Assembly (NCBI RefSeq): GCF_000764305.2
Contig: NW_025947610.1
Location: forward strand, 340,615 to 404,614
Source: Hyalella azteca
Taxonomy: Eukaryota; Arthropoda; Malacostraca; Amphipoda; Hyalellidae
DNA: 64,000 bases
Direction of reading: 5' to 3'
How positions within the stretch are numbered: position 1 is the stretch's first letter; each line of letters begins with the position of its first letter. A model generated the notes under the pieces. That model did no database searches. It was not told where the DNA came from and saw only the letters and a list, made by a program, of their open reading frames with translations. Below are positions 1-12,035 of the stretch, piece by piece. The position numbers were made by a program, and so were the translations under genes.

Positions 1-188
1 ATATGTCAACTTATCATTGGACTTGGAAAACTGTCTAAATCAACTTGCCAATTTCTTTTAGTTGGACAACAGTTCTAAGTCGAGTTGAAGTCTGCCTTCA
101 TAAACAAATCTTCTTGAATATGAAGTATCACGTTGGTAGTGTCGAATCAAATTTAAATCTGACTCTGAAATAATGAGCTGCCCTTCAG
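1..188 (+). other. Intron of the partial ALYREF gene
   Basis: AT-rich sequence ending in an acceptor (ctgcccttcag, AG at 187-188) immediately before the ELFQEFG codons. No coding signal was seen in it. The upstream exons of the gene lie outside the window. Confidence 0.7.
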
Positions 189-993
189 GAGCTGTTCCAA
201 GAGTTTGGAGACATGCAGTCTGCGGCTGTGCACTACGATCGCTCGGGCAGGTCACTAGGCAGCGCCCAGGTTATCTTTGGGCGTCAAAGTGACGCGGTGA
301 AGGCAATGAAGCAGTACAACGGCGTGCACCTTGATGGCCGCCCCATGAAGATATACATTGAAGGCCTCGGCCTCGACTCATCTTTTGCCTCCCGCGGAGG
401 TGGTGTGTCAAGACCGATGTCGAATCGCCTCGATCAGCGAAGCAGAGGCTCAAGACCAGGTGAGATTTGCGGCTAATTTTGTTCAACCTCTTCAAAGGAA
501 TGAATTGAGATCAGAAAAAATTCATTCCCTTTCTTTACTCAGTCCTCATCATTCCAGGTATCCCAAACAGTTGATAACTATACCCTGCTGCAAAACTCTT
601 GGACTCTGTTTGTTTATATTTACTCCGCGTTCTAGCAGCCTTCTGACCAATTTTCCATCTCTACTTTTGAAACATTTGAACCGGAACATTACTTGTTCCA
701 AATCATAATTGTAGCCACACCCCGTTCGTTCGTTCTTTTACTTCCGATCAGTTTAAAAGTTTCCATTTATGGATAACTAATGATTAATCGCTGAATTCTG
801 GACGATTCTAGATAAATGTTTCATTTTCAAATGAATAATGCAACGATTTAAATAATTTGATGAATGTTACATTGCAGGTGGACGAGGCCGTGGAGGTCGG
901 GGGCGGCAGCCTGAGAAAGCAAAACTCAAGACCGCTGAGGAGCTCGACGCTGAGTTGGACAGCTACTTGTGCGAAGCCAAGAAGGCCAAATAG
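189..993 (+). CDS. ALYREF: ALYREF / THO complex subunit 4 paralogue, 3' two exons (5' end outside window)
   Basis: RNA-binding adaptor of the TREX complex, which loads the mRNA export receptor onto spliced mRNA in the nucleus. Two exons join in phase: 189-459 (after the acceptor at 187-188, donor GT at 460) and 878-993 (stop TAG 991-993). The first begins ELFQEFGDM and covers the second half of the RRM, including an RNP1-like GSAQVIF and the [14 protein letters not shown] strand. The second gives a short RGG-type stretch followed by [13 protein letters not shown], the C-terminal UAP56-binding motif of REF proteins. The N-terminal UBM, first RGG box and first half of the RRM lie upstream of base 1. 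It shares the ELFQEFG acceptor and the phase-1 RGG-box intron with the minus-strand copy at 4206-10054, but its C-terminal RGG box is much shorter. The family call is firm; which paralogue it is remains unknown. Confidence 0.88.
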
Positions 994-3900
994 CCTGCCT
1001 ACAATTTGAGATGCGCTCCTGTAGTACCTAAGACATTTTACAATCATTATTCCTGAACATCATCTTGATGGAATGATTCACAAAACCTAGACGTTTTAGA
1101 AACTCTCCATCGTTGAAGTGGTGAGCTGATTAAATTGAGCCTTTTATGAGTTGAGGATGGAGAGAAAAACAAATTGTTCAATCTGGGAATTATGGTCTTT
1201 GGGGTACAAAATTTCATTTTATCGAACATAAGCTTGAAAAAATATGCTTAATGTTCAAAAACTTTTGCAGATTATATAAATCATGCTGTGTAATTCACTT
1301 TACGTAGTTCCATTTTCATTGTAGCTGGATCCATTACATGTTTGCAAGTCTTTCGTAATGAGCCTTTGAATGATATAACCTTTACAAATATTTCAACTCT
1401 GTCAGACTGGGTTTGTAGAGGGCTTCGATCTGCAGTGAACGATCTCGTTTGTAGGATTAAGTCGCTTGCGATTTAACCGGTATGCTCTTCATTTAGTATC
1501 GCATTGAATCTAGTCCTCATATTGTCGCGACGCCGGTTTAATTATTATTTCAACTACTTAGTTGCGTTCTAAATAATTTTCAGGAAATCGTGTAAACATT
1601 AAAAGCTTCTTGCACCCACGAGTTCAGTTGGCCGATCCTGCCTCGTTTAGTTTTAGTTTAGTGGCCAAATGTTTACTAGCGCTTCAGCTATTTAGCTATC
1701 TCGCACCGAAAGTCAAGATGAACATCACCATAGAGGTGGAAGGTCTCAATTATTCTTCACCCACAAGGGGCGGAAAATCTCAGATGTCCAGCTCGCTGAA
1801 GCTGGCTCTAAAGAAGCAGCGTTAGCATCTCAAAGAGACGAAGTGACAAGGAGGGACAGGTGACAAGCAACAGAAAAGAAGACACTCGAACAAGAGGTCG
1901 CTTACACGGGACGTCGGCCGCCCGCACGAGAGAGACAGAGAAGGGAAATGTAAGGAATCCTGCCTACATAATAACTTAACCCCACAACTGAGACCTACAG
2001 TCAGACACCGCGAGCTCAACGGCGGGGCGCTCATGAACAATCCCCCTAGGAACGCGAGATCCTGCCTCGTTAAATGGATCCTTCTATACCTCACGTATAA
2101 GCTCGTCCCGTCATGCGTTTGAGTGCAAAAGCAAGATGCAGCTTTGGTCGTTATTCCGCGATATTGAGAGCAGAGTGAATGAAATAGCGCTATATACTCA
2201 ATATCGAAAATATTGTTTTTTTTCATTTAAAATCCAGGCGAGCGAAGTGCACAGATTAAAAAAAATTGTTTACTGAAGTTGCACAAGATTATGTATATGA
2301 ATGAGTTCAACTTCATCAGGAATAAGTTTTGACGACTTCAAAATATTTGAGTGTGTCGGAAGCATTAACATTGGAAATTGGTCATAATTCTCAACTTTCG
2401 CGTGGCGACTTGAAACCGAGTCCAAATCAACTTCATATAACAATGTCCATTAAATACAGTAACTTGGCAAGTAGAGCCTTGCAACAAGCAGCTGCAGGCC
2501 CGGTTTGACTTTAAATAAATTACTCGGTTGCTCAAGACTCGAGACGCGGAGGAATGTTGAAAGACGAAACATTGTACGGTGCTCCGCATGGCGCGACTCT
2601 GTCAGGGCTTTAATCGCCGTTCAATGTCATTGAATCCGGTCTATAACTTCTTCAGGAATTTGTCATTCTGGCTTAAATGCGTAATGTGTCAAGCTAGTTC
2701 CACTCTCATTGCCTTGTTCCGCTTCCCATCGTATTTCGCACATACGTCACGACAATGAATGAGGTGACGGCTTATCAAGTTCTCGTAATTTTAGCTGGTC
2801 AAGTTCTCGCTCGAACTTAGCCCACAACATGGGAAGACGTAAATTATTGACACGGGTTTAATAAGAGTCAAAAAAAACTCCAATACATCATGTCACATTT
2901 AACTGGTGTAATTCTTTCGGTAAGAAATTCGCTATTTGTTATCAATTTTCCACAAATTATTACCTCAAATTTGAAAGGATAAAAATAGTAGGAATCGTCC
3001 ACCAATTATTACTGTATTATTATTAACGTTTAAGACAGTCGAAGCAATGGTCTTTGGCTATGATGCTCAAGTAACCGCTCTACGTCCGCAGCAAAAATTC
3101 TCATCGCATTACCGCAATGTACATTGAAATAAATAAAACTTCAGTCGCTGAACTTGAGAATTCGTAATCAATGAACCGTTAAGTGAGGTGCTCGTATGAG
3201 GCAGCCAGATTACTAAACGCAGAGCAAGACGCACGAGACTAATCCTAGGAGTAAGATACATCGAAGCAGAACCCGGAGCTTCTTCAGGTACGCATTGCAA
3301 TCTGAAAAGAAATAAAAACAAGGGATTTTTAGTAGGACTTTTAACATACACATACGTTTGAAAAATGCAATATGGAACATAAATTTCAGAAATAGAAACA
3401 ATAGCATTAAGCAATGTCACAGCATATGCCCAAATATCAAGAAAATATTCAATGAAGCTGCGGAAGAGAGATTAGCGTCACTATCTATACTTGACAAGAG
3501 AGTGTGACGGTCCAGGGAGGGGCAGCGGCGCTTAGGGCCTCCTGGAGACGCCCTTCCTCCCCACACACTTCCGTCGGAGACACGAGTACAAAATCCAGGA
3601 GGCAGTGAACGAAAACTTTAGCTCAAGTCGGAAGGTCCGAAGTTGCCAGCACTTACGTGAAAGCTTCTCTGGAGCTCAATGCGCGAGCTCTTCGATAACT
3701 TAATACGTCACATAAGGACCACAATTCATGTCAATTAAGCTCTGACCATGATTTACATCTTATAGGAGATGTCGATTGAGGGACTTTTCGTCCACTTTAA
3801 ATTCATTCATAAAGAATGATCTAATTTATCGGAGTAATTAGGTCAGTTTTCATTAATTAAAAAAATTAAACTCGGTAGAAGTCGTGTTATTATGGGTCAT

Positions 3901-4205
3901 TGAGAAAACTCACGAGGTTAAAATTGAATTGCATCGACTTCCTTGACAGGAAGGGCACATTATCTCGTAGACGCTTTTAATTTGCGCCTTTTACCTTTTT
4001 ACGGTAGAGGCTGGATAAAAAATAATGATCTCAAGATCATTAGTGAGGGAGTCATTACTGCCAACAGGAAATTGACTGCGTCTCGAGGAACACAGAACTT
4101 GGAACATCCGTTTGCAGGGAGTCCAAGCTCATGTGCGACGCTTCTACGCCGAGGTACAGCGCTCAAGTGGCCATTACCGTGGTCGTCCAAATTACCTCCT
4201 TTTCT
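994..4205. other. Intergenic stretch between convergent ALYREF copies
   Basis: Sequence between the two stop codons. I see no convincing gene apart from the small ALYREF-like fragment at 1718-1825. A locally GC-rich patch at about 3500-3600 and another at 1840-1930 have short open frames but no recognisable motif or phase-compatible exon chain. Confidence 0.5.
1718..1825 (+). pseudogene. Possible decayed ALYREF-like fragment
   Basis: A 35-codon frame starting MNITIEVEGLNYSS and ending at a TAG. It resembles the end of the RRM and the linker of the two neighbouring ALYREF genes: gene 1 reads [19 protein letters not shown], the minus-strand gene reads MNITIDD, and the fragment keeps a similarly spaced RGG and a following MS. 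The rest of the RRM, the RGG box and the C-terminal helix are missing, and the sequence just upstream does not match. I read it as a relic of the local duplication. Chance similarity over about 25 residues is a real alternative. Confidence 0.3.
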
Positions 4206-7200
4206 TTACTTGGAGACTTGATTGGCATAAGCATCAAGTTCGGCATCGAGATCAGCCACAGTGGGCGTCTTAGTGGCGCCGCCACGGCCGCCGCGGCCAC
4301 GACCTCTGCCTCTCATAGTGCCTCGTGCACCGCGCGTCGCTCCTTGGTAGGAGCCGCGTCCGGTGCCGCGGAAATTCCCACCACGGGATCCGCGCATTGC
4401 ACCGCCGCCACCTGCACAACAAAAACATCACTTGAAAAATCAGCACTGAGGAAATTATTCGTGAAATCTCACGCCTTACAAATTCGACTTCTATTATTTT
4501 AATTTCACAAATTAACCAAGCTGGCATCTCAATATTGACGTTCCCATTCTGATGTGAATAACTCAAAATTTATTAAGTCAACGTCACAGAAAGTATATCC
4601 GCGGTTTACATCGAATAAAAATATATTATGAATTGCTTGAAGAGTTTCTTTGATAGGTTTAGATTAAACAAAGAATTAATTGCTCTGGAACTATGATCTA
4701 GGTACACGCCATGAAAACTCACCTCGTGGGGCACCACGACCAAGGCGCTTCACAGGTTTGCCAGCAAAATTAGAGGTGGCAGATGCGAGGGCAGAGGCGT
4801 TATAGATATCCTTCTGAGCATTTCTGTCATCGATTGTTATATTCATGGGGCGGCCGTCAAGGTGGACACCATTGTATTGCTTCATGGCTTTAAGGCCGTC
4901 ACTGAAGCGAGAGAATACAACATGGGCTGTGCCGAGAGACCTTCCTGTGCGGTCATAGTGAATTGCGGCGCTGCGGATCACACCAAACTCTTGGAACAGC
5001 TCCTGTTTAAAAAAAATAATGTGCATTATTGTGAGAATGTAAAATAGGACAAGGATGACAATATTTCAACAATGAAATTCCTGTTTTGAAATCTTAAAGG
5101 TCTACATTAGATTTATTATCACACTTAATTACACGTAACAAATGCTTAATTCAAAGCCAACCAGGATTTAAAGTAAAATTTATTAATCTTGAATTAAATA
5201 GGTCTCAAAATTTACCCTAATATCCGAATCAGAAACGCCATATTCCAAATTGGTGATTGTGAGCTTTGCAGGAGCTGCAGTAGCTTGGAAAGCACCACCT
5301 GTCCTGATGCCTCCCTGAAAAGAAAAAAAAAGTTGTATCAAGATCAGGACATAGGTAAAATAGCTTGGGGCTATCACAATTGAAACTAGAAATTTCAGCA
5401 TAGCTGGCTTCTAGTGGATTCAAACAACGAAGAAATTCTAGCAAATTATTATTATTTAAAATTTTAATGATACTAATATGGTACCGTAAAAAGGGGGTTA
5501 CTTTGACCGGCGGGGTAACTTTGACCACTTTTCGTTTCTAACAAAAACCCCCAAAACTCATAAACGATTCGACATAGAAAAATTTTGTTAATGGCCATCA
5601 AAGGCCTAATACAATGTAACACAATAGAAAGATACGTAACACAATAGAAAAATTCAAAAAGTTTGCATATCTAATAGGTTAAAAAATTTTGTGACCCACA
5701 AAGAAGGGCTATTATTTAAAGCCTGTCGGAGTACCCCCTCCAATTTTTTTATTTTTTGGTAAAATAACTCCAGGTTTTGATGCATTGTAGTAGAACTCTC
5801 CTAGTTACATATGCAAAAGGCAAATTTTAGGAAAGTGTCATAGTTTGCAAATGGGGGGCACCGCCCCCCAATGGGGTTACTTTTGACCACCTAATGGCAG
5901 CCATGACAGGGTAACATTGATTGGCTTGGAAATTATGTTAAAATTACCATAAGTACCTATATAATATATTTTATGTTTGATACACCTATTAATGTTTTTT
6001 TCTTTATGTTTCAGACTCTAAAGTGTCATAGTTTGCAAATGGGGGGCACCGCCCCCCAATGGGGTTACTTTTGACCACCTAATGGCAGCCATGACAGGGT
6101 AACATTGATTGGCTTGGAAATTAAGTTAAAATTACCATAAGTACCTATATAATATATTTTATGTTTGATACACCTATTAATGTTTTTTTCTTTATGTTTC
6201 AGACTCTACAGTCTTATATATGGTAATTTTAACTTAATTTCCAAACCGGTCAATGTTACCCCATCACGGCTGCCATTAGATGGTCACATTTCGCCCATAT
6301 GGGGGCAGCGCTCCCCATTTGCAAACTATGACACTTTCCTAAAATTTGTCTTTTGCATAAGTAACTAGAAGAGTTCTACTACAATGCACCACAACCTGGA
6401 GTTATTTGGAGTTATTTTACCAAAAAAAAAATTAATTTTACCACCCGGTCAAAGAAACCCCATGAGCTGGGGTAACAAAGACCATCACTTTTTTTGAAAT
6501 TACATCAAAACTATGAGAGGCAGGAGCCAGCAATTTATGGTGAGTAAAGCTAGAGTATAGACCTGTGTTTTGCAGGTTTCAATTTAAGTTTAACTTATCT
6601 AGTAAAAAAATGGCATCATTTTGAAAAAAAAAAGTTGTCAAAATTACCCCCATTTTACGGTAACAAGATGATGTAAAATCAACATAGAAGTGAAACAAGG
6701 AAGAGATTCAAATAACCATGTTTGGAAACCATTAATTTTAATTTACTAATTCAGACCATTTCCAATTTTTACTGTGGAAGCGATAATACTGTGATTAATT
6801 TGAATAATGATGTCACTTCTGAAAAATGATGTCACTAGCACCTTGAAAAATAATGTTGCACCTTGAAAAATAATGTTGCACCTTGAAAAATAATGTTGCA
6901 CCTTGAAAAATAATGTTGTGCCTTGAAAAATACCATTGCACCTTGACAAATAATGTTGAGCCTTGATAAATAATGTCATACCCTGAAAAAGAATGAATCG
7001 TCCCACACTCAAGATTATGTAGTTTTTCGGGGAATTTTCCCACCCATAACGAGTTTTTCCAACCAATGGTTGGTGCTGCTTGTGCAACGTAATCTAAATA
7101 TTTTCTCTTTGCACAGGTGTTGGCGCAAATTCCGGTCATCCATTACACCTCACGCAGTACTTGGGAGTAGTCAGCACAAATACAGTTTGCCAAGGAACAG

Positions 7201-10054
7201 ACAAAAAACTCAAAATATTCAATATCTGTTCAATTATCCTTCAATGATATACGATTTTCCTTGATATGGAAATTTTGTAAAAGTGAAAATATAGAAATTT
7301 ATTTTAGAAGAAATTTTCTATGCATTGCTTGTGGCAACATTGTTGGTTTACCTTCCGTATCTAGGTAATCAAATATTCCATCCAGTTGTGAGGCAAGTGA
7401 TGAAGAATCAAGTCCTCAGAAATTGGGCAATTGAAGAAATCAAATATTAGTGTAAATGACAGATTTAGCTTGTTCTGTATATACTAATAATGAGGGGGGT
7501 TATTTATGGTTCTACAGTTAATGAACAAAGTCAGAAATAATTTCATTTTAATTAATGGAAAAAGTTTTTGAGTGCCAAATATTTTGTAAATAAAATATGT
7601 TTAGACATAGCTGTCCTCAGTCTCTCAGAAATTCCTAACAGAATGGTATGGCAACATTCTCATGTGTCATGTGATGTGTCTCCTTGAAGCCATTCATATT
7701 TTATTAATGTTTGCTGTTCATCTATATAATTATCTTTCAAAGTTGCAAAAAATGAGAACTGATAATTAAATAATTGTGCCGACTCTTAGCACCTTGGTTA
7801 ACACGTTAGAAATGTAGTCAACACTATGCAGATATACATTCATGTGTAATGGCGTTGCGGCGCATGCATCTTCAAATAACTTTCAGAACACAGTGCATTT
7901 TCTACAGGCATATTACAGCACACACCCCAGATCAGTGACAAACCATGGATTTTTTGAACCAGTTCATTTTTAATTTTCTCATTTACTCACGATTCAAGTC
8001 AATTTCTTATGTAGCTTATAATAATGCAGGTATCCAAGATACTTTACTGGTCTACATATGACTCAAAAATGAACTTGAGGGAGGCTGGGACTGGGAGAGT
8101 CTAAAAACTCTCTTGCTTTGCCACTATGCCACAGATTGATAAAATGCAATATAAATTCTGGTAATACTTTAGATTAAGTGCATCCAAAAAAAGGGTGTTT
8201 TTTTCTTCAATTGTATGTTTTTTGGGGTGTAGATTAAGAATCTGAAATCCATTTTTGGCAGTCGGCATTGGAAATTTTTAATCGAACCTGTTCCGAACTG
8301 GACCTAACCTGCGAGGTTTTCGATGATTGGCTAGGTTTTTCCGGCCGCCGGACAGACTCCAAACAGAGAAAAAACCTATTGGCTAGGTTTTTCCGGCCAC
8401 CGGACGGACTCCAAACAGAAAAAACCTAACCGTTCAACAAAAACCTTGCAGGTTAGGTCCAGTTTGGAACAGGTTCCATTAAAAATTTCCGATGCCAACC
8501 TCCAAAAACGGATTTCAGATTCTTAATCTACACCCCAAAAAACATATTTAAGAAAAAAACACCCTTTTTTTGGATGCACTTAATCTAAAGTAATACCTAA
8601 GTTCCTGTGCATCTGGGAGACCTTCCATACCATAGGTCACATCCTGAAAATTAAAATCATTTCCAAAAAACGAATTCATGTACACAAAAATAAGGCAAAA
8701 TTGGATGACATCCTACAAAAAAGCCTTGCAAAATAGTAATGTATGGCAGTGAATTGGCACTGGCAGAATGGAATGGCCCGCACAACCTTATCTTGAAAAT
8801 ACATTGTCTAAGTCATGTTAGCCTAGGGTAAACGCGGTATATTCCGACACATTAAGGACGCATCAAGAAATGAAAAACTATAAAAAAACGTATGCATTAC
8901 GTAAGTTCTGTTGGCTTCGCATGACTCTCAAAACAACGCACTACGCGTCAGCAACGATGAAACATCACAAAATGTTGCCATATTTATTAAAAAGCCTTTA
9001 GAATGGAAACCTACCAAATCCCTATATTCCATCACTGTGTGTGGCAATATTTGACACGTGGTCTAGTCTGGAAAAGTCCTATTTAGTGGCATGCATTGTC
9101 TCTCTTTGGATCTCAATATTTTCCCACTAGATGGCCAAGACCTAGTGTTTTGGCAGTATTTTGACGCGCAAATGCATGACCGTATGACATCACCATTTAA
9201 ACCATCAACAAACGCATGGAACTAGGTAGGCTACAACAAAGCTTAATATAAAGGAAAAGCTGGAGAGGTGACGGAATTACCCACGATGTCGGAATATACC
9301 GCGTTTACCCTATCATCTTAAAAAAAACTTCAAGAAAAATAACTTCACATTTCAGAATCATTGCAATGATTGCAATCAGATTCATCATTGCTGAGATCCT
9401 GAGAAAAAGGAATTAATATCTCCTATTCCTAGCTAACTTACAGTAGCTAGGCTAGCTGAGAAGTTGACTTTAGTTGAGGACAAATCTACCTACAGGCACA
9501 GCCTCACACAGGGGCCTGTCCTCGCCAAGGATACAAATTTGCCCATAAACTATTTTGAATATATTTTCACTAAATTTTCTATTCAAAAAAGCCTAAATTC
9601 ATCTGCCCAAACGGAAAGTTGCAAAAAAAAATTCTAGTCTTATAGCTACTTAAGAAAGCTGAAGGCCTGAAGCAGCTAGACTGATCTAGTTCCTACTGGC
9701 AGTACTGCTCACTGCCCAGCATGCCAGCAGTTCAGAATTCATGCACCAAATCTAGTGATTAGTACTTACCCTGAATCCTACGGAAGCTCCATTGCTTATT
9801 CCCCTCATTCCTCTGAAACCACCACGGCCACGTAACATATTTCCACGGAATGATCCCTGCATATTGCCACGGGCACGGAATGATCCTCCGCCTCGTTGAC
9901 CAACGCCACGAACACCACGGAAATTTCCTCTGCCTTGGCCTCCTCTTGCAACTCCACGTGAATTACCACGGGCTCCACGACCCCTTCCACGGTTCATGCC
10001 TTTCTTAGATTTAATTATATCATCGAGCGCCATATCAACTTTAGCAGCAGCCAT
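4206..10054 (-). CDS. ALYREF: ALYREF / THO complex subunit 4 (complete, 4 exons)
   Basis: Nuclear mRNA-export adaptor of the TREX complex, linking UAP56 and the NXF1 export receptor to spliced mRNA. Minus-strand exons are 10054-9770, 5314-5216, 5002-4723 and 4411-4206. All junctions are GT-AG, the phases are consistent, and the total is 870 nt (289 residues), close to typical REF length. Residues 1-14 ([14 protein letters not shown]) form the N-terminal UBM. An Arg/Gly-rich box follows to about residue 95. The RRM spans about 113-190, with RNP2-like LTITNLEY and RNP1-like GTAHVVF. A C-terminal RGG box and the [15 protein letters not shown] complete the protein. The ATG has a good context (ATAATGG). 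Intron 1 is 4.45 kb and hosts three inverted-repeat DNA elements. It converges on the partial copy at 189-993. Confidence 0.93.
5484..6660. mobile_element. Foldback/inverted-repeat DNA element in ALYREF intron 1
   Basis: The ends are inverted: CCGTAAAAAGGGGGTTACTT at the left, and at the right a sequence whose complement begins CCGTAAAATGGGGGTAATTT. Both are flanked by TA, which suggests a TA target duplication as in Tc1/mariner-type elements. The interior is also inverted: the stretch around 5745-6200 recurs on the opposite strand around 6210-6430. It therefore folds into a long imperfect hairpin, and no transposase frame is present. The rightmost 200 bp recur at 63749-63958. Confidence 0.75.
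5832..6207 (+). repeat. 188-bp tandem duplication inside the foldback element
   Basis: 5832-6019 and 6020-6207 are nearly identical; the clear difference is aattatgtt versus aattaagtt. Each unit includes a GC-rich palindromic core (ggggggcaccgcccccc). The near identity indicates a recent duplication or an assembly duplication inside the element. Confidence 0.85.
6838..6990 (+). repeat. 20-bp minisatellite
   Basis: About seven to eight copies of a unit like CACCTTGAAAAATAATGTTG, exact in the first four copies and degenerate towards 6990. It lies in ALYREF intron 1. The open frames on the minus strand through it are products of the repeat, not genes. Confidence 0.9.
7932..8058 (+). repeat. Dispersed repeat, copy 1
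   Basis: The segment from GTGACAAACCATGGATTTTT to ACTTTACTGGTCTACATAT recurs at 62825-62947 with about 85-90 percent identity by eye. In the second copy it directly follows a tRNA-like SINE, so it may be the 3' tail of that retroposon family. Here the tRNA-like head is not recognisable. Confidence 0.7.
8167..8590. mobile_element. Palindromic MITE with TA flanks
   Basis: Left end CTTTAGATTAAGTGCATCC and right end GGATGCACTTAATCTAAAG are perfect inverted repeats flanked by TA on each side. Inverted similarity continues inward almost to the centre (the gaacctgttccgaactggacc region against its complement). An internal GGCTAGGTTTTTCCGGCC motif is present twice. There is no coding capacity. It is most like a Tc1/mariner-derived foldback MITE. 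Confidence 0.8.
8826..9310. mobile_element. MITE with 24-bp perfect terminal inverted repeats
   Basis: The element begins GGGTAAACGCGGTATATTCC and ends GGAATATACCGCGTTTACCC. The inverted repeats extend a few bases further (GACA/TGTC), and both ends are flanked by TA. The 485-bp interior has no long frame. The intact ends suggest a fairly recent insertion by a TA-targeting transposase encoded elsewhere. Confidence 0.82.
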
Positions 10055-10112
10055 TATTGTGAATTTTCTTCAAATAGCACGACCAACACAACTACGACCG
10101 ACTGCACGACAC

Positions 10113-10122
10113 AAGATGGCGG
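10113..10122 (-). promoter_or_regulatory. YY1-like site upstream of the ALYREF start
   Basis: AAGATGGCGG on the plus strand (CCGCCATCTT on the gene strand) lies about 60 nt upstream of the ALYREF ATG. It matches the core YY1/Pho recognition sequence, which is frequent near transcription starts of housekeeping and RNA-processing genes. It could equally be part of the 5' UTR. No TATA box is evident nearby. Confidence 0.4.
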
Positions 10123-11310
10123 GTCAGCAAAGGACGCTACGTGTTGCCGACACAAAGCTTGTAGAAGTGTTCTCTATTCACAACTCACAATTCAAAAATG
10201 TCTAAATAAAGATTGCATATAAATAAAAATCAATATTTACACTATATTAGGCAAGTTGTTTGATATATCGTAAATGAAATTATACATTATTTCAGACATA
10301 TTTTACTGTCTACGTAGATAAAATTCACGTTGTAAATAATGTAATTCCCGGTAAATTTGTAATGCTTCTTCAATAAATGAGTTAGTAATTCCTGGTATAA
10401 TTTGTAATGCTTCTTCAATAAATGAGTTAGAAGCTTACGCAATTTCGTAGGACTGTTCCGTTGTGTAGGCTAAATTTGTAATATTTATGATATTTGAGTG
10501 ATTTCGAATATATTTTCTTTGGAATATATTCAATCTTAATTGTTTGGGGCAGAGTTAGACAAATAAATGTATCTTGCCCTTGTTTTAAGCAGTTTAACAG
10601 TTTTATCACAGTAAAAATCATAGTTTTGCTATATTGTCACTTCTATTTACTATGATTTCAATTCAAATTGACGACAGCTATATTTTTACGACAGATATAT
10701 TTGGAGTTACATTGGCGCCGATCTACCAAAATATATTTACGTTGTCATGGCAACGACCAAGCTTATCGTTCATATACGTCTCTACAGCAAATCCTACAAG
10801 TCGCTAAACAGCAATGCAGTGCGTGTTTACAAGTAGGAGAACGATAAACTCTATTAATCTGTCATCTGTCTGTTTGACAAAGTTTAATCTTTGTATTGTA
10901 ATTCGCGAGAAGTCCTTCAAGAAAACAAGCCGTTAGTATTTGTTGTACAAATTTACGCTTGGCTAATAATTTTCGGTTTAAACATTATCCTGGCAAGCTC
11001 AACGACTACTCTAAACTCATCTAAATTTTAAGTAAATATATAAAAATATATTTTAAATTTTGGGCAATGGCATTCATTTTTTCTGTTTTATAGAACACAT
11101 ATATACTATGAAATGAGTAATCACTTAGCACAGTCCCTATTACCAAATCAAATTGGATAAATATGCTTATCAGACAACCGATCCGATACTTGCTTCGAAA
11201 GTTGAATAGGTGATTCATCACAGTCAAACGTATAGATAAAAACAATTTTTTTTATTACAACACTTCTCTTTAACTTCACTTCTTGTTTGTCTGTTTGCCT
11301 GTCTACTACA

Positions 11311-11610
11311 AATCTTGTAATCGAAATTTAATACACTTCTACTTATCCCATCGATCTGAAATTTTGCACACTTACGTAAAGTTGGAGACAGTGCATGAAT
11401 CAAATGATAAAATAAATAATTTTTGGAACATAATATATATATTTTTTCAATATTAAAAAACTGAAAAATAACGTTGTCAGCTACAAATCTTATAATTGAT
11501 ATTTGACACACTTTTACCTGTCCAATTGATCTGAAATTATGAACACTTGTGTGAAGTTGGAGGCAATGCATGAATCAATTGACAGAATAAACAATTTTGA
11601 AAAATTTTTA
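11311..11610 (+). repeat. Diverged tandem duplication
   Basis: The phrase from cttgtaatcgaaatttaata to gtgcatgaatcaaatgat (about 11316-11406) recurs in mutated form at about 11491-11582 (cttataattgatatttgaca ... gcatgaatcaattgac). The period is about 175 bp. Confidence 0.7.
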
Positions 11611-11819
11611 TATATTAAAAAAATTGAAAAATTACTTTTTTAAATATTCGAAAATAAAATTAGAAATTCATTGTACATCAGTAACATTGCAAACACTGGA
11701 TTCTTTAGAAGTGTACGTTGTCCATAAAAAGTAATTTTTAAACGTATATTTTATAGTTGAATTTTCAATAGTTCGTATATAACCTCACAAGAGAATCACC
11801 AAAAAAGTAATCACTAACA

Positions 11820-11826
11820 ATTATTA

Positions 11827-11868
<42 letters not shown>
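11820..11868 (+). repeat. (ATT)n microsatellite
   Basis: Near-perfect trinucleotide run, with a single interruption (atcatt) near its start. Confidence 0.95.
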
Positions 11869-11869
<1 letters not shown>

Positions 11870-12035
11870 GCTTTATCAATTTATAGATAGGTCATTACTA
11901 ATACATATAATAACTACTTTACAGTGTATGAGAAAGCCGCAAAACTAAGCAAGTTATTAGTTTTGTACCACTAATCAGGAATATATATATTTGTTTCCTG
12001 ATGTCAGTAGAATGTGTAACAGTTTTCTCTCGCAG

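Larger units (their letters stand above)
10180..12035. other. AT-rich stretch, no firm gene
   Basis: Intergenic sequence. A short frame at 10747-10832 (starting MATTKLIVHIRLY) ends at a weak donor (aa|gtagga) in the phase needed by the putative exon at 12036, so it could be a first exon, but support is thin. Two diverged copies of a 175-bp unit lie at about 11311-11610, and a (TTA)n microsatellite at 11830-11868. Confidence 0.4.

Noticed and set aside
6838..7720. Possible CRISPR-like arrays among the short repeats
   Set aside because: The repeats are directly adjacent minisatellites without unique spacers, in a eukaryotic gene context.
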